The notes: generated from the sequence alone by a model not told the origin. Positions 46,291-56,057 are shown, counted from the stretch's first letter. The stretch: DNA of 64,000 nucleotides from Gracilimonas amylolytica (GCF_002911695.1 NZ_PQBS01000032.1:1-64000); one strand, 5' to 3'. A program made the numbers and translations.

Positions 46291-47112
46291 ATGGCATTTA
46301 CACTCAAAAATTTACCCTACAGAACTGATAAACCCAGAACTAAAGGCCTCACACTGGCCCTGGATAAAGGTTATAGCGTAAGGCAAGCCGAAGATCTTGT
46401 TGAATCCAGCTCTAACTATATTGACGTGGTTAAACTGGGATGGGGCACATCTTATGTAACCCAAAACCTTGAAGAAAAGATAGCCGTCTATCAAAATGCT
46501 GACATTCCGGTCTATTTTGGTGGCACTCTTTTCGAAGCCTATCTGCTCAGAGATCAACTGGATGCTTATGTAAACCTCATGGAAAGGTATAACATCAGTC
46601 ATGTTGAGGTTTCTAATGGCACTATCTGGCTATCAGACGACAGAAAACAGGCAATCATTAAAGAGTTAAGTAAAGATTTTACGGTTTACTCGGAAGTAGG
46701 AAGTAAAAACCCCAATGAGATCATACCACCTTACAAATGGGTTAAGGTGATAAATGAAGAGTTGAATGCCGGAGCAGAAAAAGTAATTTGTGAAGCTCGA
46801 GAGAGTGGAACAGTGGGTGTTTTTCGGCCAAACGGGGAAGTTCGTTCAGGATTGATCGAAGAGATAACCGATCAAATATCTCAGGATAAACTGATTTTTG
46901 AGGCTCCTCAAAAAGAACAACAGGTTTGGTTCATCCGAAAATTTGGAAGCAATGTTAACCTCGGAAACATCGTTCCTGCTGATGTAATTGCAGTAGAAAC
47001 ACTCCGACTTGGATTACGAGGCGATACTCTTCTGGATTTCTATTCTCTGGATGATGACGAAGACTTAAATCAAGTAATAAAAGATAGTAATACAATCTCT
47101 AACAAAGAGTAA
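46291..47112 (+). CDS. comA: Phosphosulfolactate synthase (ComA family)
   Basis: 273 aa TIM-barrel enzyme that adds sulfite to phosphoenolpyruvate. Family motifs are clear: KGLTLALDKG, DVVKLGWGTS, YFGGTLFE, ICEARESGTVGVF, IFEAPQKEQQVWF, KFGSNVNLGNI and LETLRLGLRGDT. In methanogens this begins coenzyme M synthesis; in bacteria it gives sulfolactate or possibly precursors of sulfonates. No comB or comC lies nearby. It sits in the glycogen gene neighbourhood, so the link may be chance. Confidence 0.9.
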   Translation: MAFTLKNLPYRTDKPRTKGLTLALDKGYSVRQAEDLVESSSNYIDVVKLGWGTSYVTQNLEEKIAVYQNADIPVYFGGTLFEAYLLRDQLDAYVNLMERYNISHVEVSNGTIWLSDDRKQAIIKELSKDFTVYSEVGSKNPNEIIPPYKWVKVINEELNAGAEKVICEARESGTVGVFRPNGEVRSGLIEEITDQISQDKLIFEAPQKEQQVWFIRKFGSNVNLGNIVPADVIAVETLRLGLRGDTLLDFYSLDDDEDLNQVIKDSNTISNKE

Positions 47113-47131
47113 TCACTGAGAGCATACATTT

Positions 47132-47935
47132 ATGAAAATTCTATACGTTGCAGCAGAAATTTCTCCATTTGCACGCATGACCTATACAGCAGACCTGCTG
47201 AGGTTCTTGCCTGCTTCACTACAAGACAAAGGATTTGAAATTCGGATCCTGTTACCCAAATACGGTACCATCAACGATAGAAGAAACCGACTTCACGAAG
47301 TGATCCGGCTTTCCGGTATTGAAGTAGAAGTTGGTGAGAATGTTGAGACCATGAAAATTAAAGTGGCGAGTATTCCCAACGCTAAACTACAGGTTTACTT
47401 TTTAGATAACGACACCTACTTCAAGCGTAAGGGACTATTCAGAAAGCCCGATTCTGAAGAGTTTTACGAAGATAATGATGAACGTTTAGCCTTTTACAAT
47501 AAAGGCGTGTTGGAAACAGTTATTAAGCTCGGTTGGCAGCCTGATATTATTCACTGCCATGACTGGCCTGCAGGTTTGACTCCACTATTGGTGAAAACCC
47601 TGTACAAAGATGAGAAGATCTTCAAAGACACTAAGATCGTTTATAATCTGCATCACCCGATCAATGAAGGGGATTCTGATTCAGCGCGTGTTCTTGAGCT
47701 ACTCGGATTACCGGCCGATACCGATATTGATAACCTTACTGAAGAAGGAAAGGTTGATCTTTTAAAACTTGGTTTGAAATACAGCGATCACGTCGTGACA
47801 GGAAACTACCTGAAAGACGAATTCGATGACGTATTTGATGAACTTGGCATCAAGCCGGAAAAAATTCAGGGCTCACCTGAAGATGTTTCTGATAAGTTCG
47901 CTGAATATTATCGCAAAATATCTGACGCAGAATAA
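47132..47935 (+). CDS. Stand-alone starch/glycogen synthase N-terminal domain (GT5-like)
   Basis: 267 aa. Matches only the N-terminal Rossmann half of GT5 synthases: start KILYVAAEISPFAR, DIIHCHDWPAG and YNLHHPI. The KxGGL motif for ADP-glucose binding is replaced (RMTYTADLL) and the C-terminal catalytic half is missing, yet the end is natural. So classical synthase activity is unlikely. A short protein of this type followed by a DUF4270 gene is common in Bacteroidota (from memory). It starts 20 bases after comA. Confidence 0.82.
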   Translation: MKILYVAAEISPFARMTYTADLLRFLPASLQDKGFEIRILLPKYGTINDRRNRLHEVIRLSGIEVEVGENVETMKIKVASIPNAKLQVYFLDNDTYFKRKGLFRKPDSEEFYEDNDERLAFYNKGVLETVIKLGWQPDIIHCHDWPAGLTPLLVKTLYKDEKIFKDTKIVYNLHHPINEGDSDSARVLELLGLPADTDIDNLTEEGKVDLLKLGLKYSDHVVTGNYLKDEFDDVFDELGIKPEKIQGSPEDVSDKFAEYYRKISDAE

Positions 47936-47965
47936 CCGAAAGAGAACTTTTTAAATACTTTCTTA

Positions 47966-49174
47966 ATGACAACACACAATAAGGGTTTTGTTTCCTTATA
48001 CATTACGCTGTTAGCTTTAATTATTTTTCTAAATGGATGCGAAGACCCCGGCAGTGTAGGCAGTGGCTTTATTGATGAACCATCAATAGTTACAGATACG
48101 CTAACTCTGGATAACACCACAACCGAAAACTTTGTTGGTTATACCGGAAATTTCGGTCTTTTTAGCATTGGTAAATATTCTGACCAGCTTTTTGGCGAGG
48201 TTTCAACAGTTGGCCTTTTAAAACCGATCCGCAGTGTACAGGTCCCTGACAGTCTCGATATTGTTGGCGACAACTTTTCCATGAAATTGCAGATCCAGCT
48301 GGATAGCCTGAACACCTACGGAGATACTCTTTCCACTTCTGAATTCTCAATTTATGAAGTAACTGAAACGTGGAGAGGGAACGAGATCAAATCCAACTCA
48401 GAAGTTGCCTATAATTCTGCAAATCCGGTTGGAAGCTTTACGATCGGTCAGGAAAAAAACATCACCGTTGACCTCTCTGAATCCTGGAAAGATCAGTATT
48501 ACCCGTACTTTAGCAGTACTGAAGATGATGCCGATTCAACCTACCGTTATGAGTTCCATGGGCTGGCTATTGTACCCGAAAGTAATACCAATAAGATCTC
48601 ATTCATGAGTTCTTCGGCCAGTCAGTTTTTGATATTGAGTCCGGATGAATCTGACACCGTCAGGGTAGGGCTAAATAACTGGGCTTATTTCATGGATAGA
48701 ACAGGTGCCGTGCAGAATCCGGAAACGACCTCACTTTTTACCACTCTCGAAGAAGTGATGCGCATCGATCTTCCCCTAGAAATGCTGAGAGAAGAATATC
48801 GTTCCAAAAACATATTAAACGCCCGTTTGGTGATCCAGGAAAATTCAGAAGACCTGAACAGTACCTTAGCGGCCGATCACAGTAGGCCTAACCTTAATCT
48901 ACTGAACCTTCACCTTGGCACAGATTATGATGAGGCTTTTGAATATCAGCTTACACAACCTGAATTTACTGCCTCAAGAGATTCTCTATCCACGGAAACA
49001 TACAACAGCAATATCACTTTACTTTTAAATAACCTGTTTTACGGTGGAGCTGAAACAGATGAAATATATGTTGGCATAGGATCATTATCCGGAGTTCTCC
49101 GTTCCACACAGATCTATAATGGAAATGCGCAGGCTGATAGAAGGCCCAAACTTATTATCTCTTACATTGAATGA
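47966..49174 (+). CDS. DUF4270 lipoprotein
   Basis: 402 aa. Signal peptide with lipobox ending FLNGC, so membrane anchored. Beta-rich domain with the family's DEPSIVTDTL start and late repeated strands (LNARLVIQEN, RPKLIISYIE). Function unknown. Overlaps the next barrel gene by 4 bases, suggesting a surface complex. Confidence 0.85.
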   Translation: MTTHNKGFVSLYITLLALIIFLNGCEDPGSVGSGFIDEPSIVTDTLTLDNTTTENFVGYTGNFGLFSIGKYSDQLFGEVSTVGLLKPIRSVQVPDSLDIVGDNFSMKLQIQLDSLNTYGDTLSTSEFSIYEVTETWRGNEIKSNSEVAYNSANPVGSFTIGQEKNITVDLSESWKDQYYPYFSSTEDDADSTYRYEFHGLAIVPESNTNKISFMSSSASQFLILSPDESDTVRVGLNNWAYFMDRTGAVQNPETTSLFTTLEEVMRIDLPLEMLREEYRSKNILNARLVIQENSEDLNSTLAADHSRPNLNLLNLHLGTDYDEAFEYQLTQPEFTASRDSLSTETYNSNITLLLNNLFYGGAETDEIYVGIGSLSGVLRSTQIYNGNAQADRRPKLIISYIE

Positions 49175-50484
49175 ATAAACTGAACTCATATACATTTTTT
49201 ACCGCGGTTTTTGCATTACTGTTCATTTTCAGCAGCAATGCTCTTGCACAAAGCGATGAAAGCAGTATTGGCAAAAGTGGATCTTTTTATTCTCTTTTTG
49301 GCATGGGCTTCCCGGTTGAAACTAACACTTCGCGAGAGCTCAGCATGGGGATCTCCGGTATCTCTTTAGATAATGCCCAATCAAACGGACTGCATAATCC
49401 GGCACTTTGGGGAACCAATACGTTTTCAACAGCCTCTACCGGCTTTAGTCTCTCAAAATTTCTTTCTGAAGATAATACTACAGAAAGTAAGAACACGGCT
49501 CTTCAGGCAGGCTACCTGCAACTTACATTCCCTGTTTACAGAGAAAAACTTGGGATCTCTGCCTCATTGCACCCGGTTACACGATCTAATTATAGGTTTT
49601 TTAACACCAGCAGCATACTGAATGAGCAAAACCAAACGATTGACTACGCCTCTGATGCCTATGGTACCGGCGGGATCAGTAAATTTGAGATCGGTTTTGG
49701 CTGGAGCATCAACAAAAATATATCTGTCGGTTATGCTCCCTCTCTGGTATTTCTCTCGCAAAATAATTCACGTGAGCTGTTTTTTGACGATGGCTCTTTC
49801 ACAACCAATGTTATTGATTCAAAGATAACCGGATCCGATTTCAGTCATAAATTTGGGCTTCTGGCTTCATTCCCAACCATATTCAGCGACAGAGACCGTG
49901 TTAGCTTTGGAGCTACAGCTATACTGCCTGTAGAAATTAATACTAAAGAATCCATCTTAGGTTCTCGTCAGGTGAATAATCAGGTGCAAGAAGTCACGCT
50001 TGACGAAAATGTTGGCGGAAAAGCAGAGCTGCCTCTGGAATTAAACAGTGGGTTCACCTATTACCCAAGTACACTGTTCAATGTATCGCTGGAAGGTAAG
50101 TTTCAACAATGGAGTGAAACAAATTTTAACCTGAACACTACAAACGATACGTTTGAACTGTCAGACCGTTATAAGCTTGGTTTGGGCGCTGAATATCATG
50201 CCTACAGAACCAATTCAAACAGTTTTTTCTCGAATTTTCGGTATAACGCCGGAATGGCCTACGACTCAGGTCACCTCAAGACCGCTCAAGAAAACATTAA
50301 TACACTTTGGTTTTCTGCCGGTTTAGGAATAATTTCACCGTTCTCCAATTCAACTATAGATCTCAGTGCCCGATATGGTTTGAGAGGAACCACGGCTAAT
50401 GATCTTATTCAGGAAAGAATTTGGTCGTTCAATATCTCTGTTAATCTGACTGAGCTCATGTTTTTCAGACCTAAATTGAACTAA
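49171..50484 (+). CDS. Outer-membrane beta-barrel (OmpP1/FadL-like)
   Basis: 437 aa. Signal peptide to about NALAQ; then GSFYSLFGMGFP, an early Gly/Asn-rich turn (NAQSNGLHNPALW), and repeated amphipathic strands ending VNLTELMFFRPKLN. The early segment resembles the FadL/PorV type plug region. Transport or assembly role inferred only. Start ATG overlaps the DUF4270 stop by 4 bases. Confidence 0.78.
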   Translation: MNKLNSYTFFTAVFALLFIFSSNALAQSDESSIGKSGSFYSLFGMGFPVETNTSRELSMGISGISLDNAQSNGLHNPALWGTNTFSTASTGFSLSKFLSEDNTTESKNTALQAGYLQLTFPVYREKLGISASLHPVTRSNYRFFNTSSILNEQNQTIDYASDAYGTGGISKFEIGFGWSINKNISVGYAPSLVFLSQNNSRELFFDDGSFTTNVIDSKITGSDFSHKFGLLASFPTIFSDRDRVSFGATAILPVEINTKESILGSRQVNNQVQEVTLDENVGGKAELPLELNSGFTYYPSTLFNVSLEGKFQQWSETNFNLNTTNDTFELSDRYKLGLGAEYHAYRTNSNSFFSNFRYNAGMAYDSGHLKTAQENINTLWFSAGLGIISPFSNSTIDLSARYGLRGTTANDLIQERIWSFNISVNLTELMFFRPKLN

Positions 50485-50558
50485 TTATTCCTTATTTATA
50501 ATAAATAAACACTCTGATTAGTTTATTTAACTAACAGCTTTAATTACAGTTAAGAACA

Positions 50559-51890
50559 ATGAAACAATTAATTACGCTTTTAGGGATTCTTTTTGTTAGC
50601 TCTCCTATTATTAATGCACAGGCAGAATGCCAGCAAGAACCACCAAGTGGATTATCTCCTTTGGCAGCTTATTCTATTTTTTACGAAAACTATAAATCCG
50701 GCGATTATGAGTTCGCATTGGATTATGGCCGATGGATGACTTGTGCAAAACCCGAAACGATCGAGGGTAATCCTCGCTTTAGCTTATTAACTCAATACGA
50801 GCGTTTGGTTAAGATCTATGACGAAGTTGGACGAAGCAAGGATGATCCTACAATCAAAGCAGCTTACATTGACACAGCTGAAACTTTGCTGAACGAAGCC
50901 ATCGAACTTTTTGGTGATAATCCTGAAGATAAATTCGACATCGTTTTTGATCGCGGACGTTTCTACCAGCAAAATTACAATATCATTGATGGAGGTCTAG
51001 ATAAGGCCTACAATGACTACGTAATGCTTTTCGAGATCGACCCTGAACGAGCCGCCAACATGGGTAACGGGTACTACCTGCGCCAAGCCCTGAACCACCT
51101 GGTTAGCGAAGACCGAAAGGAAGACGCTCAAAACCTGATCGATACCGTCAGCCCTATGGTTAGCGGTGAGTTAGCAGACTTTCTGGGTGAAAAACAGCAA
51201 GACATCCTTGGTTCTCCACAAGAACGTGTGGCTTATTTTGAGCCTCTGTTAGAGAACGATCCGAATAACCTGGATGCCCTGAAAGCCCTTGAAGGTGCCT
51301 ATGAAAGCCTTGATCAGCGTGATAAGCTCAATGAAGTCAAAGTTAAGATCAATGAGCTGGAACCTACTTACGAAAGTGCCTACAGCCTTGCTGAATTTGA
51401 TAGAAGTAACGCCAATTACACCGAAGCCATCACGTTCTACGAGCAGGCGTTAGAAAGAGCTGATACAGATGATCAACGAAAAACGGTTTATCTGCGACTG
51501 GCTGATATGAATATTAATATTGAGAACCTGCAGACTGCCAAACGTTACGTACAACAGGCCCTGCAAATTGATCCAAATGATGGTAACACCATTATTAAGA
51601 TGGCTACCATTTATGGAGCTGCAGTAACCAAATGTACCGAAGGCAGAAAGCTTGAAGCAGCTGATAAAGTGGTTTACTGGGTTGTCATTGACTACCTGAA
51701 CAAAGCAAAAAGTGTAGATCCTTCAGTTGCCGGCACTGTAAACCAACAACTTTCTACTTATGAAGATGTGTCTCCAAACTCTGAAGACAAATTCTTCACG
51801 TTAAACCTTGAAGATGGAGATACGATCAGAGTAGACGGTTCCCTCAGAGACTGCTACAGCTGGATCAACGAATCAACAACCGTTCGTTAA
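50559..51890 (+). CDS. Secreted TPR-repeat protein
   Basis: 443 aa. Signal peptide to about INAQA. Several degenerate tetratricopeptide repeats between residues 60 and 380, clearest near YTEAITFYEQALERA and LQTAKRYVQQALQIDP. Ends with a short non-helical tail. Likely periplasmic scaffold; own terminator follows. Confidence 0.85.
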   Translation: MKQLITLLGILFVSSPIINAQAECQQEPPSGLSPLAAYSIFYENYKSGDYEFALDYGRWMTCAKPETIEGNPRFSLLTQYERLVKIYDEVGRSKDDPTIKAAYIDTAETLLNEAIELFGDNPEDKFDIVFDRGRFYQQNYNIIDGGLDKAYNDYVMLFEIDPERAANMGNGYYLRQALNHLVSEDRKEDAQNLIDTVSPMVSGELADFLGEKQQDILGSPQERVAYFEPLLENDPNNLDALKALEGAYESLDQRDKLNEVKVKINELEPTYESAYSLAEFDRSNANYTEAITFYEQALERADTDDQRKTVYLRLADMNINIENLQTAKRYVQQALQIDPNDGNTIIKMATIYGAAVTKCTEGRKLEAADKVVYWVVIDYLNKAKSVDPSVAGTVNQQLSTYEDVSPNSEDKFFTLNLEDGDTIRVDGSLRDCYSWINESTTVR

Positions 51891-51939
51891 TTTGGTATCA
51901 ATAAAAACATTTGTATCTTTTCTCATCCACTAAGATTTA

Positions 51940-51972
51940 AGGTGCGGATCTGAGATCCGCACCTATTTTTTC
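51940..51972 (+). terminator. Intrinsic terminator after TPR protein
   Basis: Perfect 11-bp stem AGGTGCGGATC with GATCCGCACCT, loop TGA, then ATTTTTTC. Confidence 0.88.
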
Positions 51973-52054
51973 TCTCCCTCCTATCTAATTACAAAAACAT
52001 TTCTGGTTTACACTTCGATATCGGGAGAAGTTCATAACAATTCGCATCAACTAT

Positions 52055-53269
52055 ATGGCACGGAAAAAAAATTATAAGAACCGTAACAAAAACCGTGGAA
52101 ACCGCGGCAAGAATAACAACAATGTTTTCATTCCAAAATTCAACTGGAAGAATAACCATGGAGTAGCCGGTCGATACGCCGGTGTTTTGGAGATCAACTC
52201 CAAGGGATGGGGATTTATCAGAAAACTTGACTACGAATTTTCGTACCAGCCTCAGGATCCGTTTATGAAACCGGATGAAGTTAAAGAACTTGAATTACGT
52301 CCGGGTTTAGTATTGGAAGGGGAGTTTGAAGAAGACAATCAGGGAAGAAAACATGTATCCTCTGTAGATGTGATCAACGGCAGGCCGGTAGAGGCATGGA
52401 AGAAATCAAGCCGTTTTGAACGGCAAACTCCCATTATGCCTGTTGACTGGATCAAGCTTGGTTTTCAGCCTGACGACGTTGAAATGCGTGTTATTGATCT
52501 GGTGGCTCCTATTGGTAAAGGTCAGCGCTCACTTATTGTTGCTCCTCCAAGAACCGGTAAAACCGTTTTATTAAAAAAGATCGCAAAATCATTGACTGAT
52601 AATTACGATGATATTCATGTCAGTGTTCTATTGGTTGATGAGCGACCGGAAGAAGTTACCGACTTTATCCGAACCACACAGGCAGAGGTCTTTGCTTCCT
52701 CAAACGATAAGAATACAGATAGCCACATTCGTATTACCGAAATGGCTCTCGGCTATGCTAAAAGAAAGGCAGAAATGGGAGAGGATGCTGTTCTGCTGAT
52801 AGACTCTCTCACACGCCTTGGCCGAGCTTACAACGCGGTTCAAACCAACAGTGGCCGAACGCTCTCCGGGGGACTTGATATCAGAGCTCTCGAAATACCC
52901 AAAAAGATCTTCGGTTCAGCCCGAAAAATTGAAGGTGGCGGCTCATTGACCATTATCGCAACCTGTTTGATCGAAACTAATTCCCGTATGGATGACCTGA
53001 TCTTTGAGGAGTTCAAGGGAACCGGTAATATGGAACTTGTTTTGGATCGTGAGTTAGCCAACGACCGCATCTATCCCGCCATTAATATTCAGGCTTCCGG
53101 CACAAGAAATGAGCATAAATTCATCACGGATTCTCTGGAAGAACGTAATATGGTAAGGCGATATCTTCTGAAAAAATCACCTAAAGAGTCTATGTTAGGT
53201 TTGCTTAAAGTACTTAAGAATACGGATAGCAATCAGGAGTTACTCAACCAGATAGCAGCACTGGCATAA
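52055..53269 (+). CDS. rho: Transcription termination factor Rho
   Basis: 404 aa hexameric RNA helicase. Residues 1-35 are a basic N/K/R/G-rich segment in place of the usual N-terminal helical domain; about 36-115 an S1/cold-shock-like primary RNA site; ATPase with Walker A PPRTGKT (164-170), DERPEEVTDF, Walker B LLIDSLTRLGRAYN, Q loop SGRTLSGGLD, and late GTGNMELVLDR. The core is intact. Comparable to E. coli Rho (419 aa). Confidence 0.95.
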   Translation: MARKKNYKNRNKNRGNRGKNNNNVFIPKFNWKNNHGVAGRYAGVLEINSKGWGFIRKLDYEFSYQPQDPFMKPDEVKELELRPGLVLEGEFEEDNQGRKHVSSVDVINGRPVEAWKKSSRFERQTPIMPVDWIKLGFQPDDVEMRVIDLVAPIGKGQRSLIVAPPRTGKTVLLKKIAKSLTDNYDDIHVSVLLVDERPEEVTDFIRTTQAEVFASSNDKNTDSHIRITEMALGYAKRKAEMGEDAVLLIDSLTRLGRAYNAVQTNSGRTLSGGLDIRALEIPKKIFGSARKIEGGGSLTIIATCLIETNSRMDDLIFEEFKGTGNMELVLDRELANDRIYPAINIQASGTRNEHKFITDSLEERNMVRRYLLKKSPKESMLGLLKVLKNTDSNQELLNQIAALA

Positions 53270-53301
53270 CGAGACCGGCACACATTTGTGTATTGATCGC
53301 G

Positions 53302-53628
53302 TTACATGAACGGAAGAGAAGGGTCAATTTCTTTGGCCCAACGCATCATGCCTCCCTGTAAACTGATCACGTTGTTGAACCCTTTTTCTTTAAGCTTTTT
53401 ACAGGCATCCATACTGGTATTACCCGACCTGCACATAACGATCAGTTCAGACTCTGTATGTTCAGAGATCTCGTCCAATCGGTTTTCCAACTCTTCATAC
53501 GGGATATGGTATCCATCAATGTTTGATACCAGATATTCGTGGTAATCACGGACGTCTAACAAGAAAAATGATTCCCCGTTTTCCTGCTTTTGTTTAAGGT
53601 CATGAACAGTGATCGTTTGCATAGCCAT
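53302..53628 (-). CDS. Rhodanese-like domain protein
   Basis: 108 aa single-domain rhodanese. Active-site Cys in MCRSGNTS, early LDVRDYHEY. Likely sulfur transferase. Last gene of the purS operon; its start overlaps the lptB stop by 1 base. Confidence 0.9.
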   Translation of the reverse strand: MAMQTITVHDLKQKQENGESFFLLDVRDYHEYLVSNIDGYHIPYEELENRLDEISEHTESELIVMCRSGNTSMDACKKLKEKGFNNVISLQGGMMRWAKEIDPSLPFM

Positions 53629-54389
53629 TAATCAGTTGTATATCGGTCTAGTTTAAATTGTTTACCTAAATATAATTTCTTGGCTTTTTCATCTTCGGCC
53701 AACACATCTGCTGAACCTTCCATTAAGATCTTACCCTCAAACATTAGGTATGCTCGATCCGTGATAGCCAAAGTTTCATGTACATTATGGTCTGTGATCA
53801 GGATCCCAATATTTTGATGCCTTAAACCTGATACGATCTGCTGAATATCTTCAACCGCAATTGGGTCTACGCCGGCAAATGGTTCATCAAGTAAAATAAA
53901 TTTTGGATCGGTTACCAAAGCACGGGCGATCTCACATCTTCGGCGCTCCCCACCCGACAAACTATATCCCTTACTGTCAACAACCTTCTGTAGCCCAAAT
54001 TCTTCGATAAGCTTATCCACTTTCAGATCGATCTGTTTCTTGGGAACCGAAAGAAACTGCAATACCGACTCCAGATTTTCCCGTACGGTTAGATTTCTGA
54101 ACACACTTGCTTCCTGTGCCAGGTACCCGATTCCCATTCTGGCTCGTTTATACATTGGCATTTTGGTCAGATTCTTTTCGTTTAAAAAGATTCTGCCGCT
54201 GTTAGGCCGAACCAGGCCCACCATCATGTAAAAGGTAGTGGTTTTACCGGCTCCGTTTGGCCCAAGTAAACCAACTACTTCACCCTGTTTTACATTGATC
54301 GATACTTCGTCCACAACCGTTCGCTTCTTATAGCGCTTAACCAGGCTATTGCTGTGCAGCATAAGTTCGGGTTGTGTTTCTGTACTCAT
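53628..54389 (-). CDS. lptB: LPS export ABC transporter ATPase
   Basis: 253 aa. Powers LPS movement from the inner membrane with LptFG/C. Walker A GPNGAGKTT, signature LSGGERRR, Walker B FILLDEPFAGVDP, and the H-loop ITDHNV. The ARMGIGYLAQEASVFRNL stretch is diagnostic of LptB. Starts 7 bases after purQ. Confidence 0.95.
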   Translation of the reverse strand: MSTETQPELMLHSNSLVKRYKKRTVVDEVSINVKQGEVVGLLGPNGAGKTTTFYMMVGLVRPNSGRIFLNEKNLTKMPMYKRARMGIGYLAQEASVFRNLTVRENLESVLQFLSVPKKQIDLKVDKLIEEFGLQKVVDSKGYSLSGGERRRCEIARALVTDPKFILLDEPFAGVDPIAVEDIQQIVSGLRHQNIGILITDHNVHETLAITDRAYLMFEGKILMEGSADVLAEDEKAKKLYLGKQFKLDRYTTD

Positions 54390-54396
54390 AATGGGG

Positions 54397-55095
54397 TTAA
54401 GCTACAGAAAGTGAGTTTAAAATAGATTCAAAGATCGGTTTTCCATCTTCCGAACCCAGTAGTTTTTCCATTGCTCGTTCAGGATGGGGCATCATACCTA
54501 ATACATTTCGTTGTTTATTCACAATACCGGCAATATGGTCGACCGATCCGTTAAAATTGGCTTCTTCCGTCAACTCGCCCTGCTCATTACAGTATCTAAA
54601 CAAGATCTGATCATTGTCCTGAAGGGATTTCAACCCGTCTTGTTCAATAAAATAATTGCCTTCGCCATGAGAGACCGGAATATCCAATATCTGCCCTTTT
54701 TCTAATCCTGAGGTGTAGATACTATCGGTTGACTCCGTTCTTATATATACATTCTTGCACACGAACTGGAGCTTTTCGTTATGCATCATAGCACCCGGAA
54801 TCAATCCTGCCTCAAGCAAGATCTGAAAACCATTACAGATACCCATGACCGGCCCACCTTTTTCAGCAAACCTGACAACCTCCTGCATAACCGGTGAGAA
54901 TCTGGCAATAGCGCCGGATCGCAGATAATCACCGTAGGAAAATCCTCCGGGTACGATCAGGAAGTCAATACCTGAAAGGTCTGTATCCTTATGCCAAAGG
55001 AATTTGACCTCGGAATTCATTACATGTTTAAGGGCATGATAGGCATCGTGATCGCAATTTGAGCCCGGGAATACTAATACGCCAAATGTGGCCAT
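54397..55095 (-). CDS. purQ: Phosphoribosylformylglycinamidine synthase glutaminase subunit
   Basis: 232 aa class I amidotransferase for purine synthesis step 4. Nucleophile Cys in MGICNGFQ, then SHGEGNYF and PHPERAME with His/Glu. Works with PurS (encoded upstream) and PurL (not in window). Starts 4 bases after clpS. Confidence 0.95.
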   Translation of the reverse strand: MATFGVLVFPGSNCDHDAYHALKHVMNSEVKFLWHKDTDLSGIDFLIVPGGFSYGDYLRSGAIARFSPVMQEVVRFAEKGGPVMGICNGFQILLEAGLIPGAMMHNEKLQFVCKNVYIRTESTDSIYTSGLEKGQILDIPVSHGEGNYFIEQDGLKSLQDNDQILFRYCNEQGELTEEANFNGSVDHIAGIVNKQRNVLGMMPHPERAMEKLLGSEDGKPIFESILNSLSVA

Positions 55096-55099
55096 GTTT

Positions 55100-55432
55100 C
55101 TATCCTTTTATTTCGGTAACAAGTTGAATTTCTTTAAGTACGCTATCGATCTTGAGGCATTCTTCAAACTCGCCTTCGTGAACGATGGCCTTACCCTCAT
55201 TATGCACTTTCCAGGTTAACTCCTCTGCTTTTTCCAAACCACATCCCGTGGCTTTCATTAACTGTGCAATAACCTCATCGAAAGTGTGAATGTCGTCATC
55301 ATACAGAATAAGTCGCCATGGAGTATTTATAGCCTCCTCAACGTCTGTTTCCTCCTGTGTCTCTACGTTATAATCAACGCCTTCTTCGCTCAGCAAGATA
55401 TCAATGATATGTCTTTGAGCAAGAATTGTCAT
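55100..55432 (-). CDS. clpS: ClpS-like adaptor of the Clp protease
   Basis: 110 aa. ClpS core from about residue 35: [18 protein letters not shown] (canonical NDDxTPMEFV), then the [19 protein letters not shown] helix. Delivers N-end-rule substrates to ClpA/ClpC-type unfoldases. The N-terminal 30 residues are a family-variable extension. Unusual position inside the purine operon, 3 bases after purS. Confidence 0.88.
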   Translation of the reverse strand: MTILAQRHIIDILLSEEGVDYNVETQEETDVEEAINTPWRLILYDDDIHTFDEVIAQLMKATGCGLEKAEELTWKVHNEGKAIVHEGEFEECLKIDSVLKEIQLVTEIKG

Positions 55433-55435
55433 AGA

Positions 55436-55681
55436 TCAGGATTCGATCGTTATTTCAAAATCTTCCATCACTTCATTGGCCAGCAGTTGTGTACATGCTG
55501 ATTCTACGATCTCTTTGGCCGTTTTTTCGTCTTTTGCTTCCACATCAAGCTCAATGAATTTACCTATGCGAACCTGCTGAACTTCATTCAATCCAAGGTT
55601 TTGCAGAGCATGATGAGCGGCTTTTCCTTTAGGGTCTAAAATTGACGGTCGGAGCGTCACGTTTACTTTCGCTTTGTACAT
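55436..55681 (-). CDS. purS: Phosphoribosylformylglycinamidine synthase subunit PurS
   Basis: 81 aa small subunit of the PurSQL complex. Typical start YKAKVNVTLRPSILDPKGKA and VRIGKFIELDVEA strand. First gene of a tight five-gene run purS-clpS-purQ-lptB-rhodanese. Confidence 0.93.
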   Translation of the reverse strand: MYKAKVNVTLRPSILDPKGKAAHHALQNLGLNEVQQVRIGKFIELDVEAKDEKTAKEIVESACTQLLANEVMEDFEITIES

Positions 55682-55817
55682 AGTCGGGCTTCGTTTAAAA
55701 TGAGTTCCAAAGTTAACCTTTCTGCAACTTAGCTGCTAACTTGTATTCGTGGATTTAGAAGGGTAAAACACATGATAATTTATTTCTATAAATCCACCGT
55801 TTTTATAATATTGAGAC

Positions 55818-56057
55818 ATGCCAACAGTTTTAAGAATAGACGGTTATCGTTTTTTCTTTTTTAGTAATGAGGGAAATGAGCCCGTCCATATACATATTGA
55901 AAGTGGAGACGGATATTGTAAATTTTGGATAAACCCCGTTTCATTAGCATATTCTAAAGGATATCATTCTTCAGAATTAAATAAAATTCGCAAGCTAATT
56001 GAAGAAAACGAACAACATTTTATAAGGGAATGGAATGAATACTTTAGTAAAAAATAA
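55818..56057 (+). CDS. DUF4160 protein
   Basis: 79 aa. Typical start PTVLRIDGYRFFFFSNEG and HIHIESG followed by FWINPVSLAYSKGY. Often paired with DUF2442, as here; such pairs are suspected toxin-antitoxin-like modules (family inference only). Its 3' end overlaps the next gene by 23 bases. Confidence 0.88.
   Translation: MPTVLRIDGYRFFFFSNEGNEPVHIHIESGDGYCKFWINPVSLAYSKGYHSSELNKIRKLIEENEQHFIREWNEYFSKK

Noticed and set aside
47132-47935. Full glycogen synthase GlgA
   Set aside because: C-terminal catalytic half and KxGGL motif are absent.
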